Of a stretch of DNA of 64,000 nucleotides, positions 35,085-43,798 are shown piece by piece; the first letter of the stretch is position 1; the number at the start of each line of letters is the position of its first letter. The position numbers and the translations under genes were made by a program. The notes beneath the pieces are model-generated. The model had not been told where the DNA came from, searched no databases, and saw nothing but the letters and a program-made list of their open reading frames with translations. The stretch is from Anaerolineales bacterium (GTDB taxonomy: Bacteria > Chloroflexota > Anaerolineae > Anaerolineales > UBA11579): contig JAHBVE010000001.1 in assembly GCA_019637675.1 (NCBI GenBank), positions 248,001-312,000 of the forward strand, written 5' to 3'.

Positions 35085-37313
35085 ATGCACAGTAATCAAT
35101 CGGCTCACCCCCTTAAGCAATTCGTCCTGCCGGCCTTGGTGCTGTTTGTTTTGCTGCTGTTTACCTATGCGCGCTTCTTTTCTATTCCCTATATCGGTTT
35201 CCAATACGACACCAGCGGCGAGATCGTGGACGTATTCACCCCTGAGGCAACCGGCGCGCTGGCGCTGGGCGATATGCTGCTCGAGGCGAACGGCATCAAG
35301 CACAGTGAGTATCGAGACAGCCTGGCCAGGCCCTGGTTCGATCATTTGCATCCAGGGGATGTGATGGAGTTGCGGGTCAGCAGTGAGGGGGTGGAGCGTT
35401 CGCTTCAACTCGCTGTGCCGGGGTTCAACCTGCCAGAGTTCCTCGGGCGGCTGATCAACACCTGGTGGCTGAGCTATGTGTTCTGGTTTGCCGGCACCAT
35501 TATCTGTTTCCATGTCCGCCCGCAGGATGTGCGTTGGCGGCTGCTGGTAATGTTCTGCTACGTCACGGCCATATGGCTGATCGCAGGCTCACTTTCACGC
35601 TACGGCGTCTTTTTTGGTCCATACGTCTTCCGCATAGGCATCTGGCTGTCGCTGCCTGTGTATCTGCATTTGCACTGGAACTTTCCTCGGCCTTTCCCGC
35701 GCCTGCCCAACCTGGTGTGGGGGGCGTTGTATGCCGTAGGGATCGGGTTTGCCGCCTTGCAGGCGATGAGTCTGATTGACCCTGACTGGTTCGGGTACGC
35801 ATTGTTTGTGGCCGTGGTGGGTAGCTTGCTTATGCTGCTCGTGCGCTTTTTTACCAGCTCGGGTGAACGGCGTGAGGTCGGTTTCCTGCTAGGCGCATTT
35901 GCAGTCGCTTTGCTGCCTGCGCTCATGCTGGGCCTGGCGACTGCCCGCGAAGCTTTGCCGCTGCTTGGCAACGGCAGCGTGTTCTCGCTGGTTGCCTGCC
36001 CGGGCGCTTATCTGTATGTGGTGTACCGCCGCCAGCTTGGCGGCATGGAGTTGCGCGCCAACCGCCTCATCTCGGTGTACCTGTTCCTTGTACTGCTCTT
36101 CACCGGCACGCTGATCCTGGTGTCGTTCTTCGCACCCGGCTTGGAAAACCCGCAAGAGATCGCCATCGCCATTCTGGGCACGGGCTTGTTCGTATCCTTG
36201 TTCAACATCTTTGCGTTCGAGCGTTTTCAGCGCTTCGTCGAGCGCAGATTTCTCAATATCCCCATGCCGCCCGAGGGTTTGCAGCAGCGCTTTGCCAACC
36301 TGATCTCGACCAGCTTCACGCGCCAGCACCTGGGGCAGACCCTGATGGAGCAAGTGCTGCCCGCGCTGCTTATTCGCCAGTCGGCCTTGATGCATTTTGA
36401 TGGCCGGACACCGGAGCGCAAGCTGATCTATGCGCAAAACGTAACGGCGGAGCAAATGCCGGATGGCGAGGTATCACAGCAGCTGGTGCGGCCGGCGAAC
36501 TCGCCTGGCGTTCAGACGCCGGCCTGGGTCCAGTTGGCTATCCCTGTAAGGGCCGGAGAGCAGGTGGTGGGCTTGTGGCTGCTGGGCCGTAAAGACCCGG
36601 ATGACTATTACTCGTATTCGGAAACGAATTTGCTGAACTCGCTGGCTGACCAGATGGCGATCGCCTTGGTCAACATCGAGCAGGCCGATAGATTGCGCGT
36701 CTTGCACCAGCGTGACATTGACCAGCAGGAGGAGCGCCGCGCCTACCTGGCCCGCGAGCTACACGACGATGTGCTGGCCGGCATTGCCGATCTGGTTGCG
36801 CTGGCGGACCGCGGCAACCCGGATGCGCTGCAGGCACGCCATGAACAAGTGAGCGACCGCGTGCGCCAGCTCATCTACCAACTGCGCCCGGCCATGCTCG
36901 ATTTCGGCCTGTACCGTGCGCTGACGGAGCTGGTGGATAACCTGAGCCTGCGCTTAGGCGAGGATGTGCAGGTGTCCCTGATGCTGCCGGAGAGCGCCGA
37001 GATGTACGAGGGGCAAGTGGCGGAGCATGCCTATCGCATCGTGCAGCAGGCGGCTGAGAACGCCGCCAGCCGCGGGTTGGCTAAGACCATCATCATCAGC
37101 GGCCAACTGACCGCTGATGTGATCGACCTGCTGATCGAGGATGACGGCATCGGTTTCGATTTGGCCGGTACCAGCCTGCCAGACCTGCTGCACGCCAGCC
37201 ATTTTGGCCTGGCGAGCATGAACGAGCGCGCAGCTCTGATCGGCGCGTACCTCAGCATCCACTCAACACCCGGCGTGGGCACCCAGGTGCATCTGGAATG
37301 GCATAAACACTAA
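35085..37313 (+). CDS. ComP-like sensor histidine kinase with PDZ-like domain and multiple membrane spans
   Basis: 742 residues. One N-terminal membrane helix (about 13-30) is followed by an extracytoplasmic PDZ-like domain (about 38-112, GEIVDVFTPEATGALALGDM and LHPGDVMELRVS). Seven or more helices lie between 128 and 375. A cytoplasmic GAF-like region (about 400-530) leads to a HisKA_3 domain with H560 in ARELHDDVLAG. The HATPase has the N box QQAAENAASRG, G1 box DDGIGF and GLASMNERA. ComP of Bacillus has the same order of parts. The gene is divergent from the peptide gene and should phosphorylate the LuxR-type regulator at 33.2 kb. Confidence 0.87.
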   Translation: MHSNQSAHPLKQFVLPALVLFVLLLFTYARFFSIPYIGFQYDTSGEIVDVFTPEATGALALGDMLLEANGIKHSEYRDSLARPWFDHLHPGDVMELRVSSEGVERSLQLAVPGFNLPEFLGRLINTWWLSYVFWFAGTIICFHVRPQDVRWRLLVMFCYVTAIWLIAGSLSRYGVFFGPYVFRIGIWLSLPVYLHLHWNFPRPFPRLPNLVWGALYAVGIGFAALQAMSLIDPDWFGYALFVAVVGSLLMLLVRFFTSSGERREVGFLLGAFAVALLPALMLGLATAREALPLLGNGSVFSLVACPGAYLYVVYRRQLGGMELRANRLISVYLFLVLLFTGTLILVSFFAPGLENPQEIAIAILGTGLFVSLFNIFAFERFQRFVERRFLNIPMPPEGLQQRFANLISTSFTRQHLGQTLMEQVLPALLIRQSALMHFDGRTPERKLIYAQNVTAEQMPDGEVSQQLVRPANSPGVQTPAWVQLAIPVRAGEQVVGLWLLGRKDPDDYYSYSETNLLNSLADQMAIALVNIEQADRLRVLHQRDIDQQEERRAYLARELHDDVLAGIADLVALADRGNPDALQARHEQVSDRVRQLIYQLRPAMLDFGLYRALTELVDNLSLRLGEDVQVSLMLPESAEMYEGQVAEHAYRIVQQAAENAASRGLAKTIIISGQLTADVIDLLIEDDGIGFDLAGTSLPDLLHASHFGLASMNERAALIGAYLSIHSTPGVGTQVHLEWHKH

Positions 37314-37423
37314 GCCTATTCAATTGTTAACGTGGGGCAGGCGTTTGTACTGCCTGGGTGTGCCCCCACGATAGACCAGCTGAGTATCAAAGTATCTGTC
37401 ACCTGTCTTCGAATCTATGTCAA

Positions 37424-37458
37424 TAAAAAAAGCCCCGCGGATGCGGGGCTTTTTTTTT
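37424..37458. terminator. bidirectional terminator between the kinase gene and jag
   Basis: AAAAAAAGCCCCGC and GCGGGGCTTTTTTT enclose GGAT, a strong intrinsic terminator usable from both sides. Confidence 0.93.
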
Positions 37459-37474
37459 ATTCGAAAATGGAGGA

Positions 37475-38215
37475 CTACTTGGGAATGATGACGACCTTGC
37501 GACGCGGCTCTTCGCCCGTGCTCTCGGTGGTCACTTCGGCGCTGTCACGCAGTTCAAGGTGAATGATGCGGCGCTCGGAGGGCGACATCGGCTCCAGGGT
37601 CTGGCGGCGGCCGGTGGAAACGGCTTGCTTGGCCATTTTGTGAGCCAGCTTGCGCAGGTTCTCATCGCGGCGCTGGCGGTAGCCGGCTATGTCAATGATG
37701 ATGTGGGCGGCGCGGCCAACTTCCTTACCGACGATGAGGCGGGTGATCAGCTGCAGGGCGCCCATGGTCTCGGCCTGGCGCCCGATCAGGAAGCCAAGAT
37801 CGCCGCCCTGGATATCCACCAGCACCGGCGCGGCCATGTCTGGCTCGTCCGGCTCGCCCAGGCTCACGCTCACATCGGCGCGTACGCTCATGTGCTCCAG
37901 CAAGGTCAGCACCGTGGCCTTGGTGATGGCCAGCAGGTTCTCGGCCTCGGCTTCGGTCAGCGGGGCGCTGGGCTCGGCGGCCGGGCGGCTGCGGCGCGGC
38001 GCAGCCGGGGCGGCTGCGCCGGGCTTGGCCAGCCCTTCCTTCACGATCAGGCGCACGCGGGCCTGGCGGCCGCCCAGGCCCAGAAAGCCTGTGCCGCCTT
38101 CATCCAGCACCTCAACGTCTACCTGCGTGTCTTCCAGCCCCAGCTCGACCAAGCCCTTTTCAATGGCTTCGTGCACGGTGGGGGCGATGACTTCCAAACT
38201 TGTGCGATGTTCCAT
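37475..38215 (-). CDS. jag: Jag/KhpB RNA-binding protein
   Basis: 246 residues. An N-terminal Jag_N domain (about 1-60, TVHEAIEKGLVELGL and GTGFLGLGGRQARV) is followed by an Ala/Pro linker. A KH domain (about 110-165, GGDLGFLIGRQAETMGALQ) and an R3H domain (about 168-235, DENLRKLAHKMAKQAVSTGR) complete it. KhpB forms an RNA-binding complex that affects cell division and envelope genes, and it regularly follows yidC. It is the last gene of the rpmH-rnpA-yidD-yidC cluster. Confidence 0.95.
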   Translation of the reverse strand: MEHRTSLEVIAPTVHEAIEKGLVELGLEDTQVDVEVLDEGGTGFLGLGGRQARVRLIVKEGLAKPGAAAPAAPRRSRPAAEPSAPLTEAEAENLLAITKATVLTLLEHMSVRADVSVSLGEPDEPDMAAPVLVDIQGGDLGFLIGRQAETMGALQLITRLIVGKEVGRAAHIIIDIAGYRQRRDENLRKLAHKMAKQAVSTGRRQTLEPMSPSERRIIHLELRDSAEVTTESTGEEPRRKVVIIPK

Positions 38216-38238
38216 GCGATACCTGCCGGAATTCTAAC

Positions 38239-39000
38239 TTACTTGTTGGCCGGAGCCGCCGGAGTGGTGCTGAGCGGCTGGCGGCGCATCAACCAGGCCT
38301 GGGCGATGCCGAACACGTTGCTGATCACATAGTAGATCGAGAGGCCCGAAGGGAACACCATCGAGATGTAACCCATCATCAGGGGCATGGTCAGGCTCAT
38401 CGAGCGGGCCATCTGGGCGCTCTGGTCATTTGGGTTGGTGGAGGCCGGGGTCATCATCTTGCTCTGCAGCCAGGTGGTCACCACCACGATGATGGTCAGC
38501 ACGGGGATGGCGAACGGCAGCCAAGCCAGGTGCAAACGCTCCGGCTGGGACAGGTCCATCCACAGGAAGCTGCTATTCAGCGGCAGCAGCTCGGCTGCGT
38601 TGGGCAGGGCGATGCCGCGGGCGAAATCAAGCAGGGCGATCGGCGTGGCGGCCAGCGAGCGCTGGATCGACCAGTACATGGCGATCAGCAGCGGGAACTG
38701 GATCAGCATGGGCAGGCAGGAGCTGAACGGGCTGATGCCCTTCTCCTGATAGAACTTCATCTGCTCCTGGGCCAGCTTCTCGCGGTTGTCTTTGTACTTG
38801 GTCTGGATCTGCTTCCAACGCGGGTCGTTCTGCAGCTCCTGGGTCATGCGGGCGCTCTTGAGCTGCGATACCGAGAGTGGGTAGGTGAGCAGCTTGATCA
38901 GCACCGTGAACACAATGATCGCCAGGCCGAAGTTCTGACCCAGAATGTCATACAAAAAGACAAGAACGTTGGTGAAGGGGACAATGATGATGTCTAACAT
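38239..39000 (-). CDS. yidC: YidC/Oxa1 membrane protein insertase
   Basis: 253 residues. It inserts proteins into the cytoplasmic membrane alone or with Sec. FGLAIIVFTVLIKLLTYPLS is the first core helix, and a basic cytoplasmic loop (ARMTQELQNDPRWKQIQTKY) and FSSCLPMLIQFPLLIAMYWS follow. The remaining helices include FPSGLSIYYVISNVFGIAQ. It is short and lacks the large periplasmic domain of Gram-negative YidC, fitting a monoderm. The N-terminal MLDIIIVPFTNVLVFLYDIL serves as the signal anchor. Confidence 0.95.
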   Translation of the reverse strand: MLDIIIVPFTNVLVFLYDILGQNFGLAIIVFTVLIKLLTYPLSVSQLKSARMTQELQNDPRWKQIQTKYKDNREKLAQEQMKFYQEKGISPFSSCLPMLIQFPLLIAMYWSIQRSLAATPIALLDFARGIALPNAAELLPLNSSFLWMDLSQPERLHLAWLPFAIPVLTIIVVVTTWLQSKMMTPASTNPNDQSAQMARSMSLTMPLMMGYISMVFPSGLSIYYVISNVFGIAQAWLMRRQPLSTTPAAPANK

Positions 39001-39009
39001 GGCTGTCCT

Positions 39010-40068
39010 TTAGTTGTTGCTGGGGAAGGCCCAAACGCGCGAGCCGCTTTCGTTGACGGCTATCACGGTGGTGGTGTTGTTGTGCTGGCCAACCAGGATC
39101 AGGTCGCCGGCGGCGACGGCCGAGCCGTACAGCTCGGTGCCGAAGTCCTGATTCCACTGGATGGCGCCATCTAGGCTGGCGGAGATGACGCGGCCGGCTT
39201 CGTTGATGACGTAGATGCTGTCGTTCAGACCCAGCGGGGTGCCGGTGATCGAGCCGCCGGTCTCCAGCATCCAGTTCTGGGCGCCGCTGGCCGGGTCAAG
39301 CGAGTACAGGAAGCCGCTCAGGTCACCCAACAGCAGCTGGCCTTCGTACATGGCCGGCGTGCCCCACACCCAGCCGTCGGTCGGCACGCGCCATAGCACT
39401 TCGCCGCCGGCGGCATCCACCGCCAACACTTCGCTGTTGAAGCTGCCGATGTACAGCACGCCTTCGTGCAGCAGCGGGCCGGCGGCCAGCGTGCCGCCAG
39501 TGTCCAGGGTCCACAGCACCTGGCCGCTCTCGGCGTCAAGCGCATACAGGAAATGGTTGAGCGAGCTTATGTAGACCACGCCGTCGCCCAGGGCAGGCTT
39601 GCCCCATTGCGGGTGGGTGGTGGTGAAGGTCCATAGCAGCACGCCGGCATGATCGAAGGTGTAGAGGTTGTGATCTGCATTCGAGGCGTAGATGCGCTCG
39701 CCATCCACCAGTGGGCTGGCGATGAACTGGCCCTCGGCGCCGTCGAAGCTCCATTCCAGCGCGCCGTTGGCTGGAGTGACCGCATAGAAGTTGTGGTTGT
39801 AGCCGCCGAAGAACAACTGGCCGTCACCCAGGGCGGGTTCGGCAAAGGCTGTGAAGCCGTTGTCACGCTCGGTTGGGAATGCCCAGACGGATGCGCCGCT
39901 CTGGCTGTTCAGCGCGGTGACATTGTTCTGGTAGGCCACGTAGACTCGGCTATTGGCCTCGTCCACATGGATGCCGGGCCAGGAGAGCGGCGCGACCGTG
40001 CCGCAGGCGCTCAGGGCAAGGCTGAGCAGGCTCAGCACAGCAAGGTTAAGCAAGGTGTTTTTCTTCAT
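39010..40068 (-). CDS. PQQ-type beta-propeller lipoprotein (BamB-like) inside the yidC cluster
   Basis: 352 residues from MKKNTLLNLAVLSLL, with AGGAAG upstream. The lipobox LSAC gives Cys22. PQQ-like blades repeat with the motif 'G.. .W.f.t.g....P...g..vy....' such as ALNSQSGASVWAFPTERDNG, ALDAESGQVLWTLDTGGTL and SLDPASGAQNWMLETGGSI. BamB in Gram-negatives is part of the outer-membrane assembly complex, but no such complex is expected here. Its position between yidD and yidC suggests a role in folding or handling exported proteins at the membrane face; this is inference. Confidence 0.85.
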   Translation of the reverse strand: MKKNTLLNLAVLSLLSLALSACGTVAPLSWPGIHVDEANSRVYVAYQNNVTALNSQSGASVWAFPTERDNGFTAFAEPALGDGQLFFGGYNHNFYAVTPANGALEWSFDGAEGQFIASPLVDGERIYASNADHNLYTFDHAGVLLWTFTTTHPQWGKPALGDGVVYISSLNHFLYALDAESGQVLWTLDTGGTLAAGPLLHEGVLYIGSFNSEVLAVDAAGGEVLWRVPTDGWVWGTPAMYEGQLLLGDLSGFLYSLDPASGAQNWMLETGGSITGTPLGLNDSIYVINEAGRVISASLDGAIQWNQDFGTELYGSAVAAGDLILVGQHNNTTTVIAVNESGSRVWAFPSNN

Positions 40069-40081
40069 GCATCTTCCTAAT

Positions 40082-40387
40082 TTATGGCACCGGGTCATAC
40101 CCGGCGGATTTATTGAAGGGGTTGCAGCGCAGCAGGCGGTAGAAACCCATGCTGCCGCCTTTCAACGCGCCGTATTTGTAGATGGCCTGGTAGGTGTAAT
40201 GAGAGCAGGTGGGGTAAAAGCGGCAGGTATCCGGCGGCAGGGTGCGCGCCCAGGTGAGCTGATAAATGCGGATGGGGATCAGCAGCAGAAAGCGCGGCAG
40301 GTTGGCCAGGGTGCGCGGCAACTCACGCAGCGACGGGTCCGGCTGCTCGTGGATCTCTGCGTGCTCGTGGGTGAGGTGTGCGTTCAT
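40082..40387 (-). CDS. yidD: YidD, membrane protein insertion efficiency factor
   Basis: 101 residues. The signature CRFYPTCSHYTYQAIYKYGA, preceded by a membrane-associated helix (FLLLIPIRIYQLTWARTLPP) and followed by GGSMGFYRLLRCNPF, is diagnostic of the family. YidD aids YidC-dependent insertion. The start overlaps the rnpA stop as ATGA. The N-terminal 20 residues are an acidic extension. Confidence 0.95.
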   Translation of the reverse strand: MNAHLTHEHAEIHEQPDPSLRELPRTLANLPRFLLLIPIRIYQLTWARTLPPDTCRFYPTCSHYTYQAIYKYGALKGGSMGFYRLLRCNPFNKSAGYDPVP

Positions 40388-40716
40388 AGTAGTTTGGCTC
40401 GCCGCAGCAGCCGCTCCAGCGCGGCCTGGGCCTGCTGGCTGCTGCTTGCAAGAATACCAGCCCGAGCGATCAGCACAAGGTCGTGCCCGGGGGCGATCCG
40501 TTCCAACAGCGGCTGCATGGCCGCTCGTAACACCCGTTTGGCCCGGTTGCGCTGCACTGCGCCCCCTACGCTGTGGCCGGCGGCCACGCCGACCCGCACC
40601 CGGGCAATGTCATTGGCTTGGACTACAAGCACAACAAACGGGTGCGGGTATGACTTTCCCAGTCGCCGCACCCGTTTGAAATCGGCTGGTCTGCTGAGGC
40701 GAAATCCTCGCTTCAC
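40384..40716 (-). CDS. rnpA: RnpA, protein component of RNase P
   Basis: 110 residues. RnpA helps the catalytic RNA cleave tRNA 5' leaders. FRLSRPADFKRVRRLGKSY is the N-terminal block, and the signature GGAVQRNRAKRVLRAAM contains the RNR motif. It lies between rpmH and yidD, the standard order. Confidence 0.96.
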   Translation of the reverse strand: MKRGFRLSRPADFKRVRRLGKSYPHPFVVLVVQANDIARVRVGVAAGHSVGGAVQRNRAKRVLRAAMQPLLERIAPGHDLVLIARAGILASSSQQAQAALERLLRRAKLL

Positions 40717-40758
40717 CGATGATCACAGGCCTGCTCGCCGCGTAGGCGTTGGACGCGC

Positions 40759-40935
40759 TTACGCGTTCCAGTCCACCTTCTTGACGTGGTTGTTGGCTTT
40801 CACCGTGAGGCGCTTGCGGCCACGCAGGCGGCGGCGCTTCAGCACATCCTGACCCGAGGAGCTGGACATGCGCTTGCGGAAGCCATGCACGCGCACGCGG
40901 CGGCGCTTCTTGGGCTGATAAGTTCTTTTGGGCAT
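40759..40935 (-). CDS. rpmH: ribosomal protein L34
   Basis: 58 residues: [20 protein letters not shown] opens the protein, followed by [19 protein letters not shown] and a short tail VKKVDWNA. The sequence is the basic L34 pattern with a C-terminal extension of about ten residues beyond the common 44-47-residue form. AAGGAAAG precedes the ATG. It is the first gene of the rnpA-yidD-propeller-yidC-jag cluster. dnaA, often the divergent neighbour, is not present here. Confidence 0.95.
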   Translation of the reverse strand: MPKRTYQPKKRRRVRVHGFRKRMSSSSGQDVLKRRRLRGRKRLTVKANNHVKKVDWNA

Positions 40936-41056
40936 CTTCTTTCCTTGCTTTTGCTAAATTCTAAAGTAACGAGGCAGGATTATACCCGTAGTTTGGGCAA
41001 AAGTTGCAAATTGCACAATTTCAACTATAATGCCCGTACTGACCTTTGGAGGAAGC

Positions 41057-41323
41057 ATGGCTGAACACACAACAGAGCACGGTAGCGGCCTGGAGGCCAC
41101 GGATATTTTTGTAGGCCTGCTGGGCGCGGGCACGATTGCCGGCGTCGTGTGGTCTGTAGTGTTTGGCCTGTTCGCAGGCACCGCCTTTGGCCTGGAGTAC
41201 TTCCAGGTGCAGCTGCCGCAACTGGCCGCCGATGGCCTGCATGTTGCCTCCCAGGTGCTGCCCTGGCTGGCCGCCATCCCGGCCGCCTGGTTCGGCTACC
41301 AGTTCATTATCCGCCTGCCGTAA
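41057..41323 (+). CDS. small membrane protein with two TM segments
   Basis: 88 residues. MAEHTTEHGSGLEATDIFVG leads into a first helix (LLGAGTIAGVVWSVVFGLFAG) and a second near the C-terminus (VLPWLAAIPAAWFGYQFI). GGAGG lies 3-7 nt before the ATG at 41057, so the earlier ATG at 41030 was not used. TATAAT stands at about 41025. I recognise no family. Confidence 0.75.
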   Translation: MAEHTTEHGSGLEATDIFVGLLGAGTIAGVVWSVVFGLFAGTAFGLEYFQVQLPQLAADGLHVASQVLPWLAAIPAAWFGYQFIIRLP

Positions 41324-41343
41324 GGCTGGCTCGCTTAAAAGAC

Positions 41344-41375
41344 AAAAGCTCGGGCATTGCCCGAGCTTTTTTGTT
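41344..41375. terminator. bidirectional terminator
   Basis: AAAAGCTCGGGC and GCCCGAGCTTTTTT with an ATT loop, between the convergent small membrane protein and the 142-residue protein gene. Confidence 0.92.
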
Positions 41376-41384
41376 TGAACCTGG

Positions 41385-41813
41385 CTATTCCTCGCCATCT
41401 TCCGGGGCGATCTGCCCGGGCTGGATCAGCTCCAGCAGCTCGCCGTGCAGGTTGATGCGCACCTTGAAGCCGCTCATGCCGAGGTAGGCCCGGCTGGCCT
41501 CGGGCAGACCCTGGGCCAGCACCTGGTCGAACTGCTCATCTACGTTCTTGAGCTGGTTTTGAATGGCGGCCTGGGTGAAGATGTCGTCCTGGCCCATCAT
41601 TTGTGCGGCCTGTTTGCTCAGCTCTTCTTCGTGGCCTGAGAGCATCTCGCCCATTTGCTTCAATACCTGGCGGTCCACATCTTCTGAGGGGACATGGCGC
41701 ATGAAGCCCTGGTCATTGACCACATAGAAGGCTTCTTCGCCAACCTGGGTGGTGTTCACCGGCTGGTCAAACTCGTCCACCACCAGCCCGCTGAACAATG
41801 CATGTTTTGCCAT
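41385..41813 (-). CDS. conserved-looking hypothetical protein, 142 aa
   Basis: MAKHALFSGLVVDEFDQPVN begins a small N-terminal beta region that ends in GEEAFYVVNDQGFMRHVPSE. A long, charged helical middle (about 50-110, QVLKQMGEMLSGHEEELSKQ) follows, and a beta end (FKVRINLHGELLELIQPGQ) closes it. It is soluble and acidic with no signal peptide. No known family is recognised. It is the single gene between a small membrane protein and the cell-wall enzymes. Confidence 0.7.
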   Translation of the reverse strand: MAKHALFSGLVVDEFDQPVNTTQVGEEAFYVVNDQGFMRHVPSEDVDRQVLKQMGEMLSGHEEELSKQAAQMMGQDDIFTQAAIQNQLKNVDEQFDQVLAQGLPEASRAYLGMSGFKVRINLHGELLELIQPGQIAPEDGEE

Positions 41814-41866
41814 GCCTTATCTTACTCAAGCGTGAGAACTGCGGCGTTAGCGATTTATAAAAATCG

Positions 41867-42877
41867 CTAGTAGTGCACCTGCACGGTGGTGCCCACGCTG
41901 GCCCAGTTGTACATCCAATGGGCATCCTCGATGGTCATGTTGACGCAGCCGGCGCTCATGGGCGTGCCAAAGTTGTTGTGCCACCAGGTGCCGTGGATGC
42001 CGTAATCGCCATAGAAATACATGACCCAGGGCACATCCCGAATGTAATAGCCCGGCCCGGACATATCCTGAATGCGCACCTTGATCCAGACCTTGAAGGT
42101 GCCGGTCACCGTGGGTGAGCCGGCCCGCCCACTGGAGATCACGAAGCTGCGGATCAAGGTGCTGCCTTCGTAGGCTTCCAGTGTTTGGGTGCTCAGGTTG
42201 ACGTCGATCCAGCGTTCGTTGGGGCCAACGCTGCGCGGCACTTCGACGAAGTGCTTTTCGAGCCCGCTCACATCTGCGCCGGTGGTGGCGGTGGCGGTTG
42301 GGCTGGGAGTCAGCGTGGGCGTGGGGGAGGGCGTGGCGCTGGCCGTGGCGGTGTGGGTGGGTGTATAGGTGGCCGTTGGCGTGCTGCTGGCGGTGGGCGT
42401 AGCCGTTTCCGTCGGCGTGCTGGTGGCCAGCAAGCCATCGATGCTTTGGGCCGCGGCGGCGCTGACGAAGCGCAGGCCATCGTCCAGCCCGGGCGGGCGC
42501 AGCCAGGCGAACAGCGCGAACGCCACGACGCCCGCCGCCAGCGCCATCAGCGCCAGGCCGCTGGGGCGCGGCAGCGTCAGCACGGGTTTGTCCGCGGCTG
42601 CCACGTGGGTGCGTTGCTTCTTTGTGTCCGGGCGTTGCTGCGCCCACTTCAGCGCTTTGCGCGCCCGCGTGGAGCGCGGGTTGATGCGCAGAGCTTCTTT
42701 CAGATAAGCCAGGCTGGCCGCCGGCGCGGCCATGGCGGCCAGCAGCAGCCAAGGCTCCTCCTGGTTTGGGGCCAGCTTGGCCGCTTGGCGCGCCAGGCGG
42801 CGCGCCTCCGGCTTGCGGCCCGCCGCCAGCGCGGCGCGCGATTCTACGCACAGGGCGTGCCAGGCCGCGGCGGCCAT
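41867..42877 (-). CDS. L,D-transpeptidase (YkuD) with TPR-like N-terminus
   Basis: 336 residues. A cytoplasmic TPR-like helical region (about 1-85, RKPEARRLARQAAKLAPNQE) precedes one membrane helix (about 106-126, LALMALAAGVVAFALFAWL). A long Thr/Pro/Ala linker follows (TPTASSTPTATYTPT...). The exported YkuD domain begins at about 215 and has the catalytic block YGIHGTWWHNNFGTPMSAGC. These enzymes make 3-3 cross-links in peptidoglycan or anchor proteins. It starts directly after the amidase stop codon, so both are one transcript. Confidence 0.9.
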   Translation of the reverse strand: MAAAAWHALCVESRAALAAGRKPEARRLARQAAKLAPNQEEPWLLLAAMAAPAASLAYLKEALRINPRSTRARKALKWAQQRPDTKKQRTHVAAADKPVLTLPRPSGLALMALAAGVVAFALFAWLRPPGLDDGLRFVSAAAAQSIDGLLATSTPTETATPTASSTPTATYTPTHTATASATPSPTPTLTPSPTATATTGADVSGLEKHFVEVPRSVGPNERWIDVNLSTQTLEAYEGSTLIRSFVISSGRAGSPTVTGTFKVWIKVRIQDMSGPGYYIRDVPWVMYFYGDYGIHGTWWHNNFGTPMSAGCVNMTIEDAHWMYNWASVGTTVQVHY

Positions 42878-43693
42878 CTAGTTGCCCTCCGGTGTGGTGG
42901 CGCTCTCGTTATAGATGTAGCACAGCACGCCGCTGGCAATGCCATCCGCCACCGCATTGGAGTTCTGGGTCAGCATCTGCCGGTCGAGGTTGAGGAAGCC
43001 GGTTTCGATGATGGCCGCGGTGGTGTCGTGGTGGATCTCATTGAAGGTGTGGTAATTGCTCATGTGGGCCGTGATGCTGGCCGGGTGGTAGCGCATGCCG
43101 GTGGCGGTCTGGTAGCGATTGCTGAGGCAAGCGACCAGACGCTGGGCTTTCTCCGGCGCGCTGCTAGCCAATGAAGAAGCCACTTTGAAGCCGGTGGCGT
43201 TGTCGTCAATGTATTCACAGGTATCAGCATGAATGGAGACCAGCACCAGGGCGTTGTAGCCCGGCATGCGGTCATCGTATTCCTGCAAGAGGTCCACATC
43301 AAAGCCGGCGTCGGTCAACTTCTGCTGTACACGCGTGGCCACATCCAGATTCACTTCGACTTCGGTCAGGCCATCGCTGCACACCGCGCCCGAGTCGTTG
43401 CCCCAGTGGCCGGCCACAATGCCGATCACCGGGCGCGGCCGCGGCGTGGGGGTGGGGAAGCTGCCGCCGCCGGCGTTGCTGCCGCTGAGTTGCAGGGCCA
43501 CCCATTCGGTCAGCCCGCCAGGCAGCAGGCCCAGCGGGGTGAAGGCGGTGAACAGCGTGGCCAGCACGGCGCTGACCGCCACAATGGTGGTGAGCTGGCC
43601 GAAGATGTTCATGCTGGCCCGCCGCGGCCGCGGGCGGCGCGGCTCGCTGAAGCCCGGCTCAGACATCTCAGACGGAATCTCGTCCTGCAGCAT
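42878..43693 (-). CDS. N-acetylmuramoyl-L-alanine amidase (Amidase_3), membrane-anchored
   Basis: 271 residues. A basic cytoplasmic stretch is followed by one membrane helix (FGQLTTIVAVSAVLATLFTA), a PTPTPRPRP linker and a zinc amidase domain. Zinc ligands fit: His in IVAGHWGND, Glu in GLTEVEVNLDVA and His in LVSIHADTCE, with catalytic Glu in AAIIETGFLNLD. It cleaves the bond between N-acetylmuramic acid and the stem peptide. It is followed immediately by the L,D-transpeptidase gene. Confidence 0.9.
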   Translation of the reverse strand: MLQDEIPSEMSEPGFSEPRRPRPRRASMNIFGQLTTIVAVSAVLATLFTAFTPLGLLPGGLTEWVALQLSGSNAGGGSFPTPTPRPRPVIGIVAGHWGNDSGAVCSDGLTEVEVNLDVATRVQQKLTDAGFDVDLLQEYDDRMPGYNALVLVSIHADTCEYIDDNATGFKVASSLASSAPEKAQRLVACLSNRYQTATGMRYHPASITAHMSNYHTFNEIHHDTTAAIIETGFLNLDRQMLTQNSNAVADGIASGVLCYIYNESATTPEGN

Positions 43694-43798
43694 AGGAAAA
43701 CCATGCTACCCCGAATCAGGCGCGGCTCCAATAGCTTTTTTGCGCTGGCATGTGATTTGCACCCGCAGCGCTCCAAATCACAGGGTTACAATGACCGC

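Noticed and set aside
43229-43798. 190-codon upstream extension of the flavin reductase
   Set aside because: It is antisense to the amidase and Gly/Arg/Ala-rich; the family N-terminus and a -10 box support the ATG at 43799.
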